Shown piece after piece: positions 43,051 to 52,215 of a stretch of DNA of 62,693 bases. The position numbers and the translations under genes were made by a program. The stretch's first letter is position 1. Each line of letters starts with the position of its first letter. The notes below the pieces were generated by a model. The model was not told where the DNA came from. It worked only from the letters and a program-made list of their open reading frames with translations, and made no database searches. Source of the DNA: Prolixibacteraceae bacterium (GTDB taxonomy: Bacteria > Bacteroidota > Bacteroidia > Bacteroidales > Prolixibacteraceae); the NCBI GenBank assembly GCA_023228025.1, contig JALOCD010000006.1, positions 1 through 62,693 of the forward strand. The letters run 5' to 3'.

Positions 43051-43095
43051 AGACGTTTTTGTCTAAAATTGAAATACTATTTTCAATTCGAACAA

Positions 43096-43281
43096 TTAGA
43101 CTGCTGCGCTCTTCTCGATCGCTAACTTACCTCTGTAGTAACCACATTCAGTGCATACGGTATGATATTTTACCGCTGCACCACAATTGGAACAGGATGA
43201 AATTTGTGCGGGTACGGCTTTGTCGTGAGTCCTGCGCTTATCTCTTCTCGTACTGGAGTGTTTGTGCTTAGGATGTGCCAT
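43096..43281 (-). CDS. rpmF: 50S ribosomal protein L32
   Basis: This is a 61-residue L32: MAHPKHKHSSTRRDKRRTHD, with two zinc-type Cys pairs (CSNCG and CTECG) intact. It follows the DUF177 (YceD) gene by 16 bp, the classic yceD-rpmF pairing. Confidence 0.98.
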   Translation of the reverse strand: MAHPKHKHSSTRRDKRRTHDKAVPAQISSCSNCGAAVKYHTVCTECGYYRGKLAIEKSAAV

Positions 43282-43297
43282 TTTTAATAAACTTTAC

Positions 43298-43831
43298 TTA
43301 ATTACCAATAATTTTCTTTAACTCATTCCATCTTGGATCCTCCGGTTCATCTAAAGTTTTGCCATGGTGCCTTAGCTCTTCCAGTTTCTTGATCATAACT
43401 GGGTCGCACAAGCTTCTTCCATCTTCTCCATCGGGATGAATTCTACGGATGGGCAAACTTAAAATCACGAATTCATAGATATACTGGGCAATCTCAACCT
43501 CAAAGGCAGTCGGATGAAGATAGATCAATTCGGCCTCATCTTCGATCTGCTTTTCACTGAATTTAACCAACAGCTTTCTATTGCTCTCAACATGGTAACC
43601 AAAACTCTCCAGACAACGGTCGCAAACCAATTCAACGATTCCGTCAATATTGAAGGTCAAACTAAGATAGGTAGAGCGTTTTTCAAGTTCTACCCCAATC
43701 TTTAATTCACCTTTCTCAACCTCTGAATTCTCAAATTCTGCAAAGAAACGATCATCGACTGTAAAATCAAACTGATGCTTTCCTTCACTCAATCCTGAAA
43801 ATGGAAGGGTATATTGCGAAAGGTAATTCAT
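43298..43831 (-). CDS. DUF177 protein (YceD, 23S rRNA accumulation factor family)
   Basis: This is a 177-residue protein with the family's ELVCDRCLESF motif (CxxC at about residues 79-82) and EVEIAQYIYEFVILSLPIRR. YceD members aid large-subunit RNA accumulation and sit next to rpmF, as here. The ATG at 43831 gives MNYLSQYTLPF, a normal Bacteroidota start; the TTG at 43858 is less likely. Confidence 0.92.
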   Translation of the reverse strand: MNYLSQYTLPFSGLSEGKHQFDFTVDDRFFAEFENSEVEKGELKIGVELEKRSTYLSLTFNIDGIVELVCDRCLESFGYHVESNRKLLVKFSEKQIEDEAELIYLHPTAFEVEIAQYIYEFVILSLPIRRIHPDGEDGRSLCDPVMIKKLEELRHHGKTLDEPEDPRWNELKKIIGN

Positions 43832-43892
43832 AATTATCCCTGTTAAAAAGCTTGGCAAAGGTATATAAAAATATTATACAAAACGGAAATGC

Positions 43893-43966
43893 GACAGTCA
43901 GGAAAATACTAAAGTGAAAATTATTGGGAAACCAATAATTTTCACTTTAGTATTTTCCTGACTGTC
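43893..43966. terminator. 35-bp perfect hairpin with GAAA loop at dxs end
   Basis: The arms 43893-43927 and 43932-43966 are fully complementary over 35 bp around the tetraloop GAAA. The right arm covers the last seven codons and stop of dxs. It probably ends dxs transcription, but it lacks a terminal T-run of normal length and is far longer than usual. Confidence 0.85.
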
Positions 43967-45831
43967 TGGCAGATGCCATCGATGTCAAATCCACATTCAT
44001 GGTAAAGTTCCTGTTGCGTTCCCTGTTCCACGAAACGATCCGGGACACCTAAACGAACAACCGGTTTGGATAAACCAACCGAAGAAAAATATTCAAGCAC
44101 AGCGCTCCCGAATCCACCATCAACAAGACCATCTTCAATGGTGATGATGTAGTCAAAGCGCGATCCAACCTCATCCAGGATTGCGGTATCGATTGGTTTG
44201 ACAAATCGCATGTCGTAGTGGGCGACATGGATGTTATCCCTTGCTAAAATTTTAACAGCTTCCGTAACAAAATTACCGGGATGGCCAATTGAGAGAATGG
44301 CGACCCGATTTCCATCGGATATTTTGCGCCCTTTACCAACCGGGATTTCTGTAAAATCATCTTTCCAGTCACAGCAAACCCCGTTGCCACGGGGGTAACG
44401 GATTGCAAATGGCCCCTTGTTGGGGAGTTGTGCCGTGTACATCAGGTTTCGAAGTTCGAGCTCATCCATCGGAGCCGATACGGTCATATTGGGGATATTG
44501 CGCATGAAGGATAAATCAAAGACGCCGTGATGTGTGGCGCCATCTGCACCGACAAGTCCTCCCCGGTCCATGCAGAAGACAACATTCAGTTTTTGAAGTG
44601 CTACATCATGGATGATTTGATCATAAGACCTTTGCATGAAGGAAGAATAAATATTGACAAACGGGATTTTACCCGAGACAGCCATTCCCGCAGCAAAAGT
44701 TACTGCATGCGGTTCTGCAATACCAACATCAAATGCTCTTTCCGGCATCTCTTCCATCATGATATTCATTGAACACCCACTTGGCATTGCCGGTGTAATA
44801 CCCACGATATCTTTATTCTTTCTGGCAAGTTCGAGCAATGTCTGTCCGAACACGGTCTGATATTTTGTCCCTTTTGGAGAAGAATCGGGTTCATTGAATA
44901 TTTCCCCGGTTACCCGGTCGAACTTTCCCGGAGCATGCCATTTGGTCGCATCATTTTCCGCGGGGGTAAACCCTTTCCCTTTTTTGGTAAGTACATGCAA
45001 TAGTTTGGGGCCGGGAATATCTTTGAGATCATGGAATATTTTGGTAAGTGCGATCACATCATGACCATCAACGGGCCCGAAATACCGGAACCCAAATGCT
45101 TCAAAAAGATTGCTGTCATTGAATACGATCGATTTCACGGCGTGCTGGTGCCTCCTAAGCAGAGTTTGCATATTCCTTCCTGCTTTTCTGAAATGCTTAA
45201 GGACCTGCCAAACACCCGTCCTAAGGTTGTTGTATGCCCTGGAGGTTTGCATTCGCACAAAATACTTACTGATTCCTCCCACATTGGGATCTATCGACAT
45301 ATTGTTGTCGTTTAGGATGACAAGCAGATCGGCATTGACACCTCCTGCATTGTTTAGCCCTTCAAATGCCAGACCACCCGTCATTGAACCATCCCCGATC
45401 ACGGCAATCACTTTTCGGTTTTTATCGCCATTTAGCGCCGAGGCAATTGAGATTCCAAGGGCGGCAGAAATTGATGTTGAAGAGTGGCCAACCCCAAACG
45501 CATCATATTCACTCTCAGATAGATTTGGAAATCCACTGATTCCTTTGTATCGTCTGTTGGTGTGAAATTGTTTTCTTCTCCCGGTTAGGATTTTGTGGCC
45601 ATAGGCCTGATGTCCTACGTCCCAGATCAGTTTATCGTATGGGGTATTGTAGACATAGTGCAACGCGACTGTCAGTTCAACCACTCCCATGCTGGCTCCG
45701 AAGTGTCCCGGATTGCACGAGGATTCCCGTATGATCAAATCCCTTATCTCCGCACAGACTTTGGGCAAATCTTTCTCTCTAAGTTTTTTAAGATCAGACG
45801 GGTAGTCAATATTTTCAAGCAAATTCGCCAT
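43942..45831 (-). CDS. dxs: 1-deoxy-D-xylulose-5-phosphate synthase
   Basis: This is a 629-residue thiamine-diphosphate enzyme joining pyruvate and glyceraldehyde-3-phosphate, the first step of the MEP isoprenoid route. It has GHFGASMGVVELTVALHYVY, WDVGHQAYGHKILTGR, GDGSMTGGLAFEGLNNAG (ThDP motif) and FCMDRGGLVGADGATHHGVFD. The full domain set is present. Its C-terminal codons form one arm of the 35-bp hairpin. Confidence 0.97.
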   Translation of the reverse strand: MANLLENIDYPSDLKKLREKDLPKVCAEIRDLIIRESSCNPGHFGASMGVVELTVALHYVYNTPYDKLIWDVGHQAYGHKILTGRRKQFHTNRRYKGISGFPNLSESEYDAFGVGHSSTSISAALGISIASALNGDKNRKVIAVIGDGSMTGGLAFEGLNNAGGVNADLLVILNDNNMSIDPNVGGISKYFVRMQTSRAYNNLRTGVWQVLKHFRKAGRNMQTLLRRHQHAVKSIVFNDSNLFEAFGFRYFGPVDGHDVIALTKIFHDLKDIPGPKLLHVLTKKGKGFTPAENDATKWHAPGKFDRVTGEIFNEPDSSPKGTKYQTVFGQTLLELARKNKDIVGITPAMPSGCSMNIMMEEMPERAFDVGIAEPHAVTFAAGMAVSGKIPFVNIYSSFMQRSYDQIIHDVALQKLNVVFCMDRGGLVGADGATHHGVFDLSFMRNIPNMTVSAPMDELELRNLMYTAQLPNKGPFAIRYPRGNGVCCDWKDDFTEIPVGKGRKISDGNRVAILSIGHPGNFVTEAVKILARDNIHVAHYDMRFVKPIDTAILDEVGSRFDYIITIEDGLVDGGFGSAVLEYFSSVGLSKPVVRLGVPDRFVEQGTQQELYHECGFDIDGICQTVRKILK

Positions 45832-45900
45832 TCACACCAAACTTATTCCGGAACCGGATTTCAAAATAATATACCGGCAACAAAGATAGACTTAATTAAT

Positions 45901-47334
45901 TTATTTGACCGTCCAGGCACTTTTTAGGGTGTTTGCTTCCAGCGACTCCACAAAAAGCTCTCCTCCCTGGGTATAAAGTATCATCTCTTCCTGACTCCCA
46001 ATTGGTGAGAAACAGGTGCTGATCCCTGATTCTCCTTGATTGGCAAATATCTCAATAGAGGACCTGTCGAGCAAAATTTCAAGTTCTATTTTTCCATCTA
46101 TTGGTTCGAGAGGCATTTTTACACCGTTCACATCCAGGATTTTTTTTGCCGTATCATAGTGTATGTCCGTACCGTTTGCGGCTTTGCCACTTCGAACGAT
46201 AAATCCAAAACTATCAGCGCTTTTAAGTTGCAGAATGGCATGAATCGTAACAGCATCCCCCTTAATTCCGTTCAATAGATTACCGTTAATTCCGGGTATC
46301 AGGTTCTTATTTTTTTTGCGGATCTCTTTGTCATTGAGACTGGATATGGCTTCAATTGGTTTTCGGCAAAGCACCATCCCTTTCTTTGTCGATCGCAAAG
46401 TCAATTCTGTGGGAATGCTCATCTGACCATTGAATGCCATATCGGGAAACTCCCCTCCTCTCATCCATGCTATTTGAATTACTCTTCCTTTGGGGGCGTT
46501 AAATAGCGTTTGTGTTGCATAAAAATTCTTGCCGAAATCGAGTTTTTGAAGATTTGTCTCCGGTTTAAAAGAGAGGCCATCAAACTGTCCAATCTTGTAT
46601 TCCCCTTCACCACTTAGCGTTACCCATCTTTTTTCATTGCTGCTTCCCTCGATCGTTAATTCAAATATATCAGGGCACTCACCAAATCCTTCCAAATGAC
46701 TGCAATATTTCCAGTGCAACAGATCCGCTGAGTTGTAAAATGTGATTCCTCCCCTTTGGCCATTTTCCCCCCTGCTGCGAAACAATGCCAAAATCCATTT
46801 GCCGGTTGGTGCATGGAAAAATACTTTTGGATCATGGGCATTCCCTCCTGGATTGGCTATGATTGGATTATTTGCATATTTATTCCAGGTAATCCCTTTG
46901 TCCTGACTAACTGCCAGATTTTGATTTCCTATACTATCAGAATAAAAGATCAGCATAGGTTTTTCATCTTTCCCTTGCAAGCCACTCACATTCAATGAAT
47001 CAACAATGGCACTTCCAGACGTGGATTGCGATGACATCAACCCGGCAGCTTTCTCCTCCAGGATAAAGGCAGTTGGTAATTGTTGCCAATGGATAAGATC
47101 TTTGCTTACCGCGTGACCAATTTGGTCACTATAAGTTTTGTTGGTAATTGAAACATTGTGGTAGAAAAGATGATAATCACCTTTGTAATGCACAAATCCA
47201 CCGGATTCAAAAAGCCAGTTTTTTTCAGGTGAAAAATGAAATTGTGGCCTGTATTTTTCGTTGTAAAGTTTTTTATCCGACTTTGCCGAAACCAGCAAGC
47301 ACAGTAGAAAAAGGGAATATATTAACTGCTTCAT
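45901..47334 (-). CDS. GH32-like fructan hydrolase homologue with altered nucleophile motif
   Basis: This is a 477-residue secreted protein (MKQLIYSLFLLCLLVSAKS). The five-bladed propeller starts HFSPEKNWLFESGGFVHYKGDYHLFYHN, followed by GNAHDPKVFFH and GFGECPDIFEL, and a C-terminal beta-sandwich with LEILLDRSSIEIFAN. In active GH32 enzymes the first motif reads WMNDPNG with Asp as nucleophile; here it is WLFESGG, so the Asp is replaced by Glu43 and its neighbours differ. The transition-state and acid/base motifs (HDP, ECPD) are retained. It may be inactive, or use another substrate. It stands alone. Confidence 0.85.
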   Translation of the reverse strand: MKQLIYSLFLLCLLVSAKSDKKLYNEKYRPQFHFSPEKNWLFESGGFVHYKGDYHLFYHNVSITNKTYSDQIGHAVSKDLIHWQQLPTAFILEEKAAGLMSSQSTSGSAIVDSLNVSGLQGKDEKPMLIFYSDSIGNQNLAVSQDKGITWNKYANNPIIANPGGNAHDPKVFFHAPTGKWILALFRSRGENGQRGGITFYNSADLLHWKYCSHLEGFGECPDIFELTIEGSSNEKRWVTLSGEGEYKIGQFDGLSFKPETNLQKLDFGKNFYATQTLFNAPKGRVIQIAWMRGGEFPDMAFNGQMSIPTELTLRSTKKGMVLCRKPIEAISSLNDKEIRKKNKNLIPGINGNLLNGIKGDAVTIHAILQLKSADSFGFIVRSGKAANGTDIHYDTAKKILDVNGVKMPLEPIDGKIELEILLDRSSIEIFANQGESGISTCFSPIGSQEEMILYTQGGELFVESLEANTLKSAWTVK

Positions 47335-47444
47335 AAACCTGGAAGTAAAGATTCATTCACATTCGTTAAGGAATTTTTCAAATATACAGTTAATACGAAA
47401 GCATTAACCGCAAAGCCTTCATAAATCTTCAACGGATAAAATCT

Positions 47445-47452
47445 TACTTTTG
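47445..47452 (+). promoter_or_regulatory. Candidate -7 box for U32 gene
   Basis: TACTTTTG matches the Bacteroidota -7 consensus TAnnTTTG, 53 bp before the ATG at 47506. No TTTG is seen at the expected -33 position. Confidence 0.4.
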
Positions 47453-47505
47453 ACCCAAAAATTAGTTCACTTTAGTCACTTCAGCGCACTTCTAAAAAAG
47501 ACAGT

Positions 47506-48759
47506 ATGAAGAACAATATAGAGATTATGGCCCCGGTTGGCTCCTATGAATCGCTGATGGCCGCCATACAAGGTGGTGCCGGATCAGTTTACTTTGGCGT
47601 CGAGCACCTCAACATGCGGGCAAGGTCGGCCAATAATTTCACGCTTGAAGACTTAAGGGAGATTGCCAGACGAGCCGGTAATGCTGGAGTAAAAACTTAT
47701 CTTACTGTCAACACGGTTGTTTTTGATGAAGAGGCGGAGACCCTGAAAAGGATCATCGATGCGGCCAAAGATGCTGGCGTTTCCGCGGTGATCGCATCCG
47801 ATTTGGCAGTCATTCAAACATGCAGGGCTATTGGCATGGAGGTTCATATATCTACGCAACTGAACATTACCAATTACGAGACGGTGAAATTTTATGCCCA
47901 GTTTGCCGATGTGATGGTGTTGGCCCGCGAAATGAACATTGGCAGGGTTTGGGAAATTTCAAACAAAATCAAAGCGGATAACCTGTGCGGTCCGGGGGGA
48001 GGGTTAATCCGGCTGGAGATGTTTGTCCACGGCGCTTTGTGCATGGCAACTTCCGGCAAGTGCTATCTCTCGCTGCATGAAATGAATTCATCCGCCAACC
48101 GTGGTTCTTGCATGCAAAGCTGTCGAAGGGCATACACTGTAACTGACAAGGAGACGGGTGCGGAATTGGAGATTGACAACGAATACATCATGTCACCCAA
48201 AGACCTTAAAACCATTCATTTCCTGAACAAAATACTCGATGCAGGTGTTACGGTTCTTAAAATTGAAGGGCGTGCCAGGAGTGCCGATTACGTGAAATGT
48301 GTTGTAGAATGCTACCGCGAAGCCGCCAATGCCTATCTGGAGGGAACCTATACAGAAGCGAAGATAGCGGACTGGAATGCGAGATTGGCTACCGTTTTTA
48401 ACAGAGGTTTCTGGGACGGATATTACCTGGGGCAGCGCCTTGGGGAGTGGAGCGGAAATTACGGGTCACTGGCAACCAAAAGAAGGGTCTATCTTGGCAA
48501 AGTAACCAATTTCTTTACCAATATCAGCGTTGGGGAGATAAAGTTGGAAACCGGCCCATTGCACCCTGGGGATGAAATCCTGATTACCGGACCAAGCAGC
48601 GGCGTGATGCAAACTACCGTAGATGAGGTTAGGGTAGAGATGCAACCGGTAGATGAAGCGCCAAAGGGTTCTTACTGTTCAGTAGCGGTTCCATCTAAAG
48701 TAAGGCGCTCAGATAAAGTGTATAAAATTGTGGATGCTTCTCAGGTAAAATCACAATAG
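47506..48759 (+). CDS. U32 peptidase-family protein (tRNA uridine hydroxylation TrhP/YegQ-like)
   Basis: This is a 417-residue U32-family protein. It starts MAPVGSYESLMAAIQGGAGSVYFG and has the signature region LEMFVHGALCMATSGKCYLS then NRGSCMQSCRR, with four Cys suited to an iron-sulfur cluster. E. coli YegQ (TrhP) of this group takes part in 5-hydroxyuridine formation in tRNA using prephenate. The C-terminal beta-barrel (VYLGKVTNFF) is present. Proteolytic function is doubtful for this subgroup. Confidence 0.9.
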   Translation: MKNNIEIMAPVGSYESLMAAIQGGAGSVYFGVEHLNMRARSANNFTLEDLREIARRAGNAGVKTYLTVNTVVFDEEAETLKRIIDAAKDAGVSAVIASDLAVIQTCRAIGMEVHISTQLNITNYETVKFYAQFADVMVLAREMNIGRVWEISNKIKADNLCGPGGGLIRLEMFVHGALCMATSGKCYLSLHEMNSSANRGSCMQSCRRAYTVTDKETGAELEIDNEYIMSPKDLKTIHFLNKILDAGVTVLKIEGRARSADYVKCVVECYREAANAYLEGTYTEAKIADWNARLATVFNRGFWDGYYLGQRLGEWSGNYGSLATKRRVYLGKVTNFFTNISVGEIKLETGPLHPGDEILITGPSSGVMQTTVDEVRVEMQPVDEAPKGSYCSVAVPSKVRRSDKVYKIVDASQVKSQ

Positions 48760-48851
48760 TTTTCGATTAACACCCGATTCGATTATATTTTTTTGTGGCA
48801 CTCCTTATCCTTCATAAAATATTATTTTTACGATGGAATAGTTTGTCAATT

Positions 48852-51593
48852 ATGGGGAAGCGGATGTTGTTTGTTGTCACGCTTGTTCTGATCGCAGGGA
48901 TTTTTGCCGGGTGGTACTTCTTTGCCAAGGAATCAAGATATTTCGGTACATCGCCACTCAGAGCTGTTCCTGTAGAAGCCCCTTTCTTTGTCAGGATCCG
49001 CAACCTCGGTGAGTTTGCAGAAAAGGCTGCCAAAAGCAGTAGCTGGAAGTCACTGCGGGATATCGGTGAGGTAAATGAAATCTATGCTGGGTTTGTTTTT
49101 TTGGATTCCTTAGTCCAACAAAACAAAATGAAGGGGAATTTTCTCCTTCACAAGGAGTTGTTGTTTGTACCCGAAGGGAAAGCGAATCTTTATCTGCTTA
49201 AAATAGAGAGTCTTACGGAAAAGAGCACTCTCAACTCCATGATTTTCAACTATTTTCATGGTAGAAATATCATTTCGACAAGTGAGAATTACCAAAATGC
49301 AATGGTCCAGAAATTCGAATGGAGATCCAATGAGAAGAAGAGACAATTCCTCTATACCTTTTTCATGGGAGTTTTAATGGCCTCCACGGATAGTTCAAAC
49401 CTGCGCAAGGCGATTGATCAAATGGATCAACCTTCAGTTTTGGATGATCCTGACTATCGTAAGATCAATATGAATACGGCAGAAAATGCCGATATCAATC
49501 TATTTATCAACCACAGGACATTCCCTTCTTATTTGTCCGGATTCTATACGGATTCATTGGCTACCGGTATGCTGGAACCCAATTATGCAAGATGGACAGA
49601 GGTGGATGTCATCCAAAAGGAGAATCAATGGCTCGTCAATGGATTTACAGTGACCGATAGTCTTGGGACTTGTTATCTCGATCTCTTTAGGAGACAAAAA
49701 CCGATGCCAAACTCCTTGATTCAATGGATGCCTACTACAACCTCATTCTTTGTCACACAAAACCTATCTCAGCCGGTTCGTTACCTCGAAGATTACACCG
49801 GTTACCTTCGGAAGAACAACAAAATAGGACTTTACGATGGAGCGATTGATGATGGATCAAAGGAACTAAACATCAATATTTCACAATACTTAAAGGACAA
49901 CTGGTCAGGTGAAGCCGCCATTATTTATACCAATCAGAACCTGGAAGATCGTTATGACAACCGGTTTTTACTGCTGAAGGTTCAATCCGGTTCAAACGAT
50001 CCATTGGTGAATGCCGTTAGCAAATGGTTTGCCGGCAGCAAAGATCCTCACGATGTTGAAATAACCGACGCCAGGAAGAACAACATATTCAAGTTCCCGG
50101 TCAATTATTTTGGAAGACTTTTGGGGGATCTTTATTTTGGCTCCGTCAGAACAAAATGGATAACTGCCGGAGATGGGTATATTCTGATGGGACCTACAGC
50201 CGGCTCTTTGAAACGGTACCGGAATTTAATTCAACGAGGCGCTCTTTTGCAAAGTGAACCGACTTATGCAAAATCAAGCACGAGGCTTGCAAAAAGTTCC
50301 AACTTTTACCTGTGGGCCCTTCCGGGGCAGTCATTCCCATTTTTCGAACCAATCATCAGAAGTTTGCCATATAAGAGGATTGAGGAGGCGAACAAAAGTC
50401 TTGGTAAAATGGAGAATGCATTTTGGCAGTGGGGTTTTGAAAACGGACATTTTTACAATACCGCTTCACTTTTTACCAATCCTGATGCCAAACAAATGAT
50501 TGTTCCTTTCTGGATGTATCCGCTCAAAGCAAAGGTAAGGAACAAATGTCAGATTTTTCCTAATCTGTCACAAGGCATTGGAATGGGGATCATTTTTCAG
50601 GATCAGGACAATTGCCTTATTTGTCTGGACCGAGAGGGTTCAGAACGCTGGAAAATCAATCTTGATGGACTGGTTCTTGGAGGCATCAACGCGATCGAAG
50701 CCAATAAGGGCGGAGACAAACGGTTGCTTTTCAATACCCGTGATGCCATTCACCTGATCAACGGAAATGGATCAGAAGTCAAGAAATTTCCTGTACGGTT
50801 AAAATCACCGGCAACCAATGGAGTAGTCGCATTTGACTACGATGGTAAAAGGGATTACAGGTTCCTGGTTGCCTGCAGCGATCATAAAATCTACAACTTT
50901 GATAAATCAGGCAAAATGATTCCCGGTTGGCAGCCCAAAACCTATTTGGGAGTCGTCGAATTTCCGGTCCGTCTTTTCACGGTTGGTACGAAAGATTACG
51001 TGGTCTATTTTGACCGAAAACGCACCTACGTCGTAGACAGGCAGGGACGGGAGAGGGTGAAAATACATGACGAATTTGTGCACTCCCGGAATGAGTTATC
51101 GATGTTCAAATTCCAGGGAATGCCGGTCAGCATGGTGACAACCGATGAGCGCGCAAATGTCTGGCTTCTTGGATTTGATGGCTCTTCAACAAAAGTCACA
51201 ACTTCAAACTATTCTGCCGGCCACTATTTTATTCCTGTTGATTTTTCGGGAGAGGGCAGGATGGATTTTCTATTCTGCGACAAGCAAAAGGTCGCAAGGT
51301 ACGATGCCTCAGGTAAAATGATCTTTGATTTAAAGTTGGATATGAATATTGACCAACCTCCGGTGTTATTGGATCATGGGGCGGAGAAAATAATTGTATT
51401 GACATCAAATGTGGACAATAGGAGCATCCTGCTAAGAAAAGATGGTACAATTATTGATATCTTTCAGCAGGATAAAGGTATTCCTCCTGTCCAGGGATAT
51501 TTTAATGACAAAGGTGAGGTTGTAAATTTATTGGTAGCATCACCGGAAGGGTATTTGTCCAACTATCAAATACAGCTAAAAAATGAAAAATAA
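48852..51593 (+). CDS. Large envelope protein with DUF3352-like N-terminus and WD/PQQ-like C-terminus
   Basis: This is a 913-residue protein with an N-terminal membrane anchor (MLFVVTLVLIAGIFAGWYFF). The first 550 residues look like a DUF3352-type extracytoplasmic domain (AVPVEAPFFVRIRNLGEFAEKA). The last 330 show repeated beta-blade-like segments (CLICLDREGSERWKINLDG, HKIYNFDKSGKMIPGW). No catalytic motif is seen. The ATG at 48852 is chosen because the frame upstream starts at GTG and reads through a likely leader. It overlaps the next lipoprotein gene by 11 bp, forming an envelope operon. Confidence 0.75.
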   Translation: MGKRMLFVVTLVLIAGIFAGWYFFAKESRYFGTSPLRAVPVEAPFFVRIRNLGEFAEKAAKSSSWKSLRDIGEVNEIYAGFVFLDSLVQQNKMKGNFLLHKELLFVPEGKANLYLLKIESLTEKSTLNSMIFNYFHGRNIISTSENYQNAMVQKFEWRSNEKKRQFLYTFFMGVLMASTDSSNLRKAIDQMDQPSVLDDPDYRKINMNTAENADINLFINHRTFPSYLSGFYTDSLATGMLEPNYARWTEVDVIQKENQWLVNGFTVTDSLGTCYLDLFRRQKPMPNSLIQWMPTTTSFFVTQNLSQPVRYLEDYTGYLRKNNKIGLYDGAIDDGSKELNINISQYLKDNWSGEAAIIYTNQNLEDRYDNRFLLLKVQSGSNDPLVNAVSKWFAGSKDPHDVEITDARKNNIFKFPVNYFGRLLGDLYFGSVRTKWITAGDGYILMGPTAGSLKRYRNLIQRGALLQSEPTYAKSSTRLAKSSNFYLWALPGQSFPFFEPIIRSLPYKRIEEANKSLGKMENAFWQWGFENGHFYNTASLFTNPDAKQMIVPFWMYPLKAKVRNKCQIFPNLSQGIGMGIIFQDQDNCLICLDREGSERWKINLDGLVLGGINAIEANKGGDKRLLFNTRDAIHLINGNGSEVKKFPVRLKSPATNGVVAFDYDGKRDYRFLVACSDHKIYNFDKSGKMIPGWQPKTYLGVVEFPVRLFTVGTKDYVVYFDRKRTYVVDRQGRERVKIHDEFVHSRNELSMFKFQGMPVSMVTTDERANVWLLGFDGSSTKVTTSNYSAGHYFIPVDFSGEGRMDFLFCDKQKVARYDASGKMIFDLKLDMNIDQPPVLLDHGAEKIIVLTSNVDNRSILLRKDGTIIDIFQQDKGIPPVQGYFNDKGEVVNLLVASPEGYLSNYQIQLKNEK

Positions 51594-52215
51594 TCGGATT
51601 TTGTATCTGCTTCTTTCGATAACCCTCTTGTTTGGATCGTGTCATTTGTCCGAATTTGATTTGTCCAAATATGCCGTTCCAACCGGCCTAAGTCCGGTCG
51701 TTTACCGGCCATTTTCCTTTGGGAGTTATCTTGTGAAGGATTATGCAACAATCAAGGAACTAGGAAGTACACCTGTGTTGGCTGATTCGATCGTATTTAA
51801 AAAAATTCAATATCCCTTCAATGGTATGTCATTCAATACAAGCGGAAGTGATTCGATGGTGGTCATTGTGAAGACCATCAATGAAACCCCAATGAAATAT
51901 AGTTATAAGCTGATATTCCATGGCCAGGGTTTTGATGACTCCACCATGGTCAATTCAAGGAGTAAAAGCAAATTCCTGGCAGGTGGATTTCTTAATCCAA
52001 CGGGAGATGTCATTGAAGTTTCGAAAGATTCACTTGAATATAAACTGGATATGCAAAGTGTCTTGAAAATTGCCAATGCAACACAAATAGACCTTGCCAT
52101 AACGCTTTATAAACCGGATACAGGCAGCGTATTGGCCAATGGGTTAAAAAATTCGACCATCTCATTTTACATTGGTTTCAGGGCGCCTATCAACCTTTTT
52201 AAACTCAAAACATGA
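51583..52215 (+). CDS. Lipoprotein of unknown function
   Basis: This is a 210-residue lipoprotein (LLLSITLLFGSCHLSEFD, lipobox Cys20). The rest looks beta-rich, with alternating polar/hydrophobic strands (DSMVVIVKTINETPMKYSYKLIF). I recognise no domain. It overlaps the upstream DUF3352-like gene by 11 bp and the DUF5723 gene by 4 bp, so it very likely works with these at the outer membrane. Confidence 0.78.
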   Translation: MKNNRILYLLLSITLLFGSCHLSEFDLSKYAVPTGLSPVVYRPFSFGSYLVKDYATIKELGSTPVLADSIVFKKIQYPFNGMSFNTSGSDSMVVIVKTINETPMKYSYKLIFHGQGFDDSTMVNSRSKSKFLAGGFLNPTGDVIEVSKDSLEYKLDMQSVLKIANATQIDLAITLYKPDTGSVLANGLKNSTISFYIGFRAPINLFKLKT

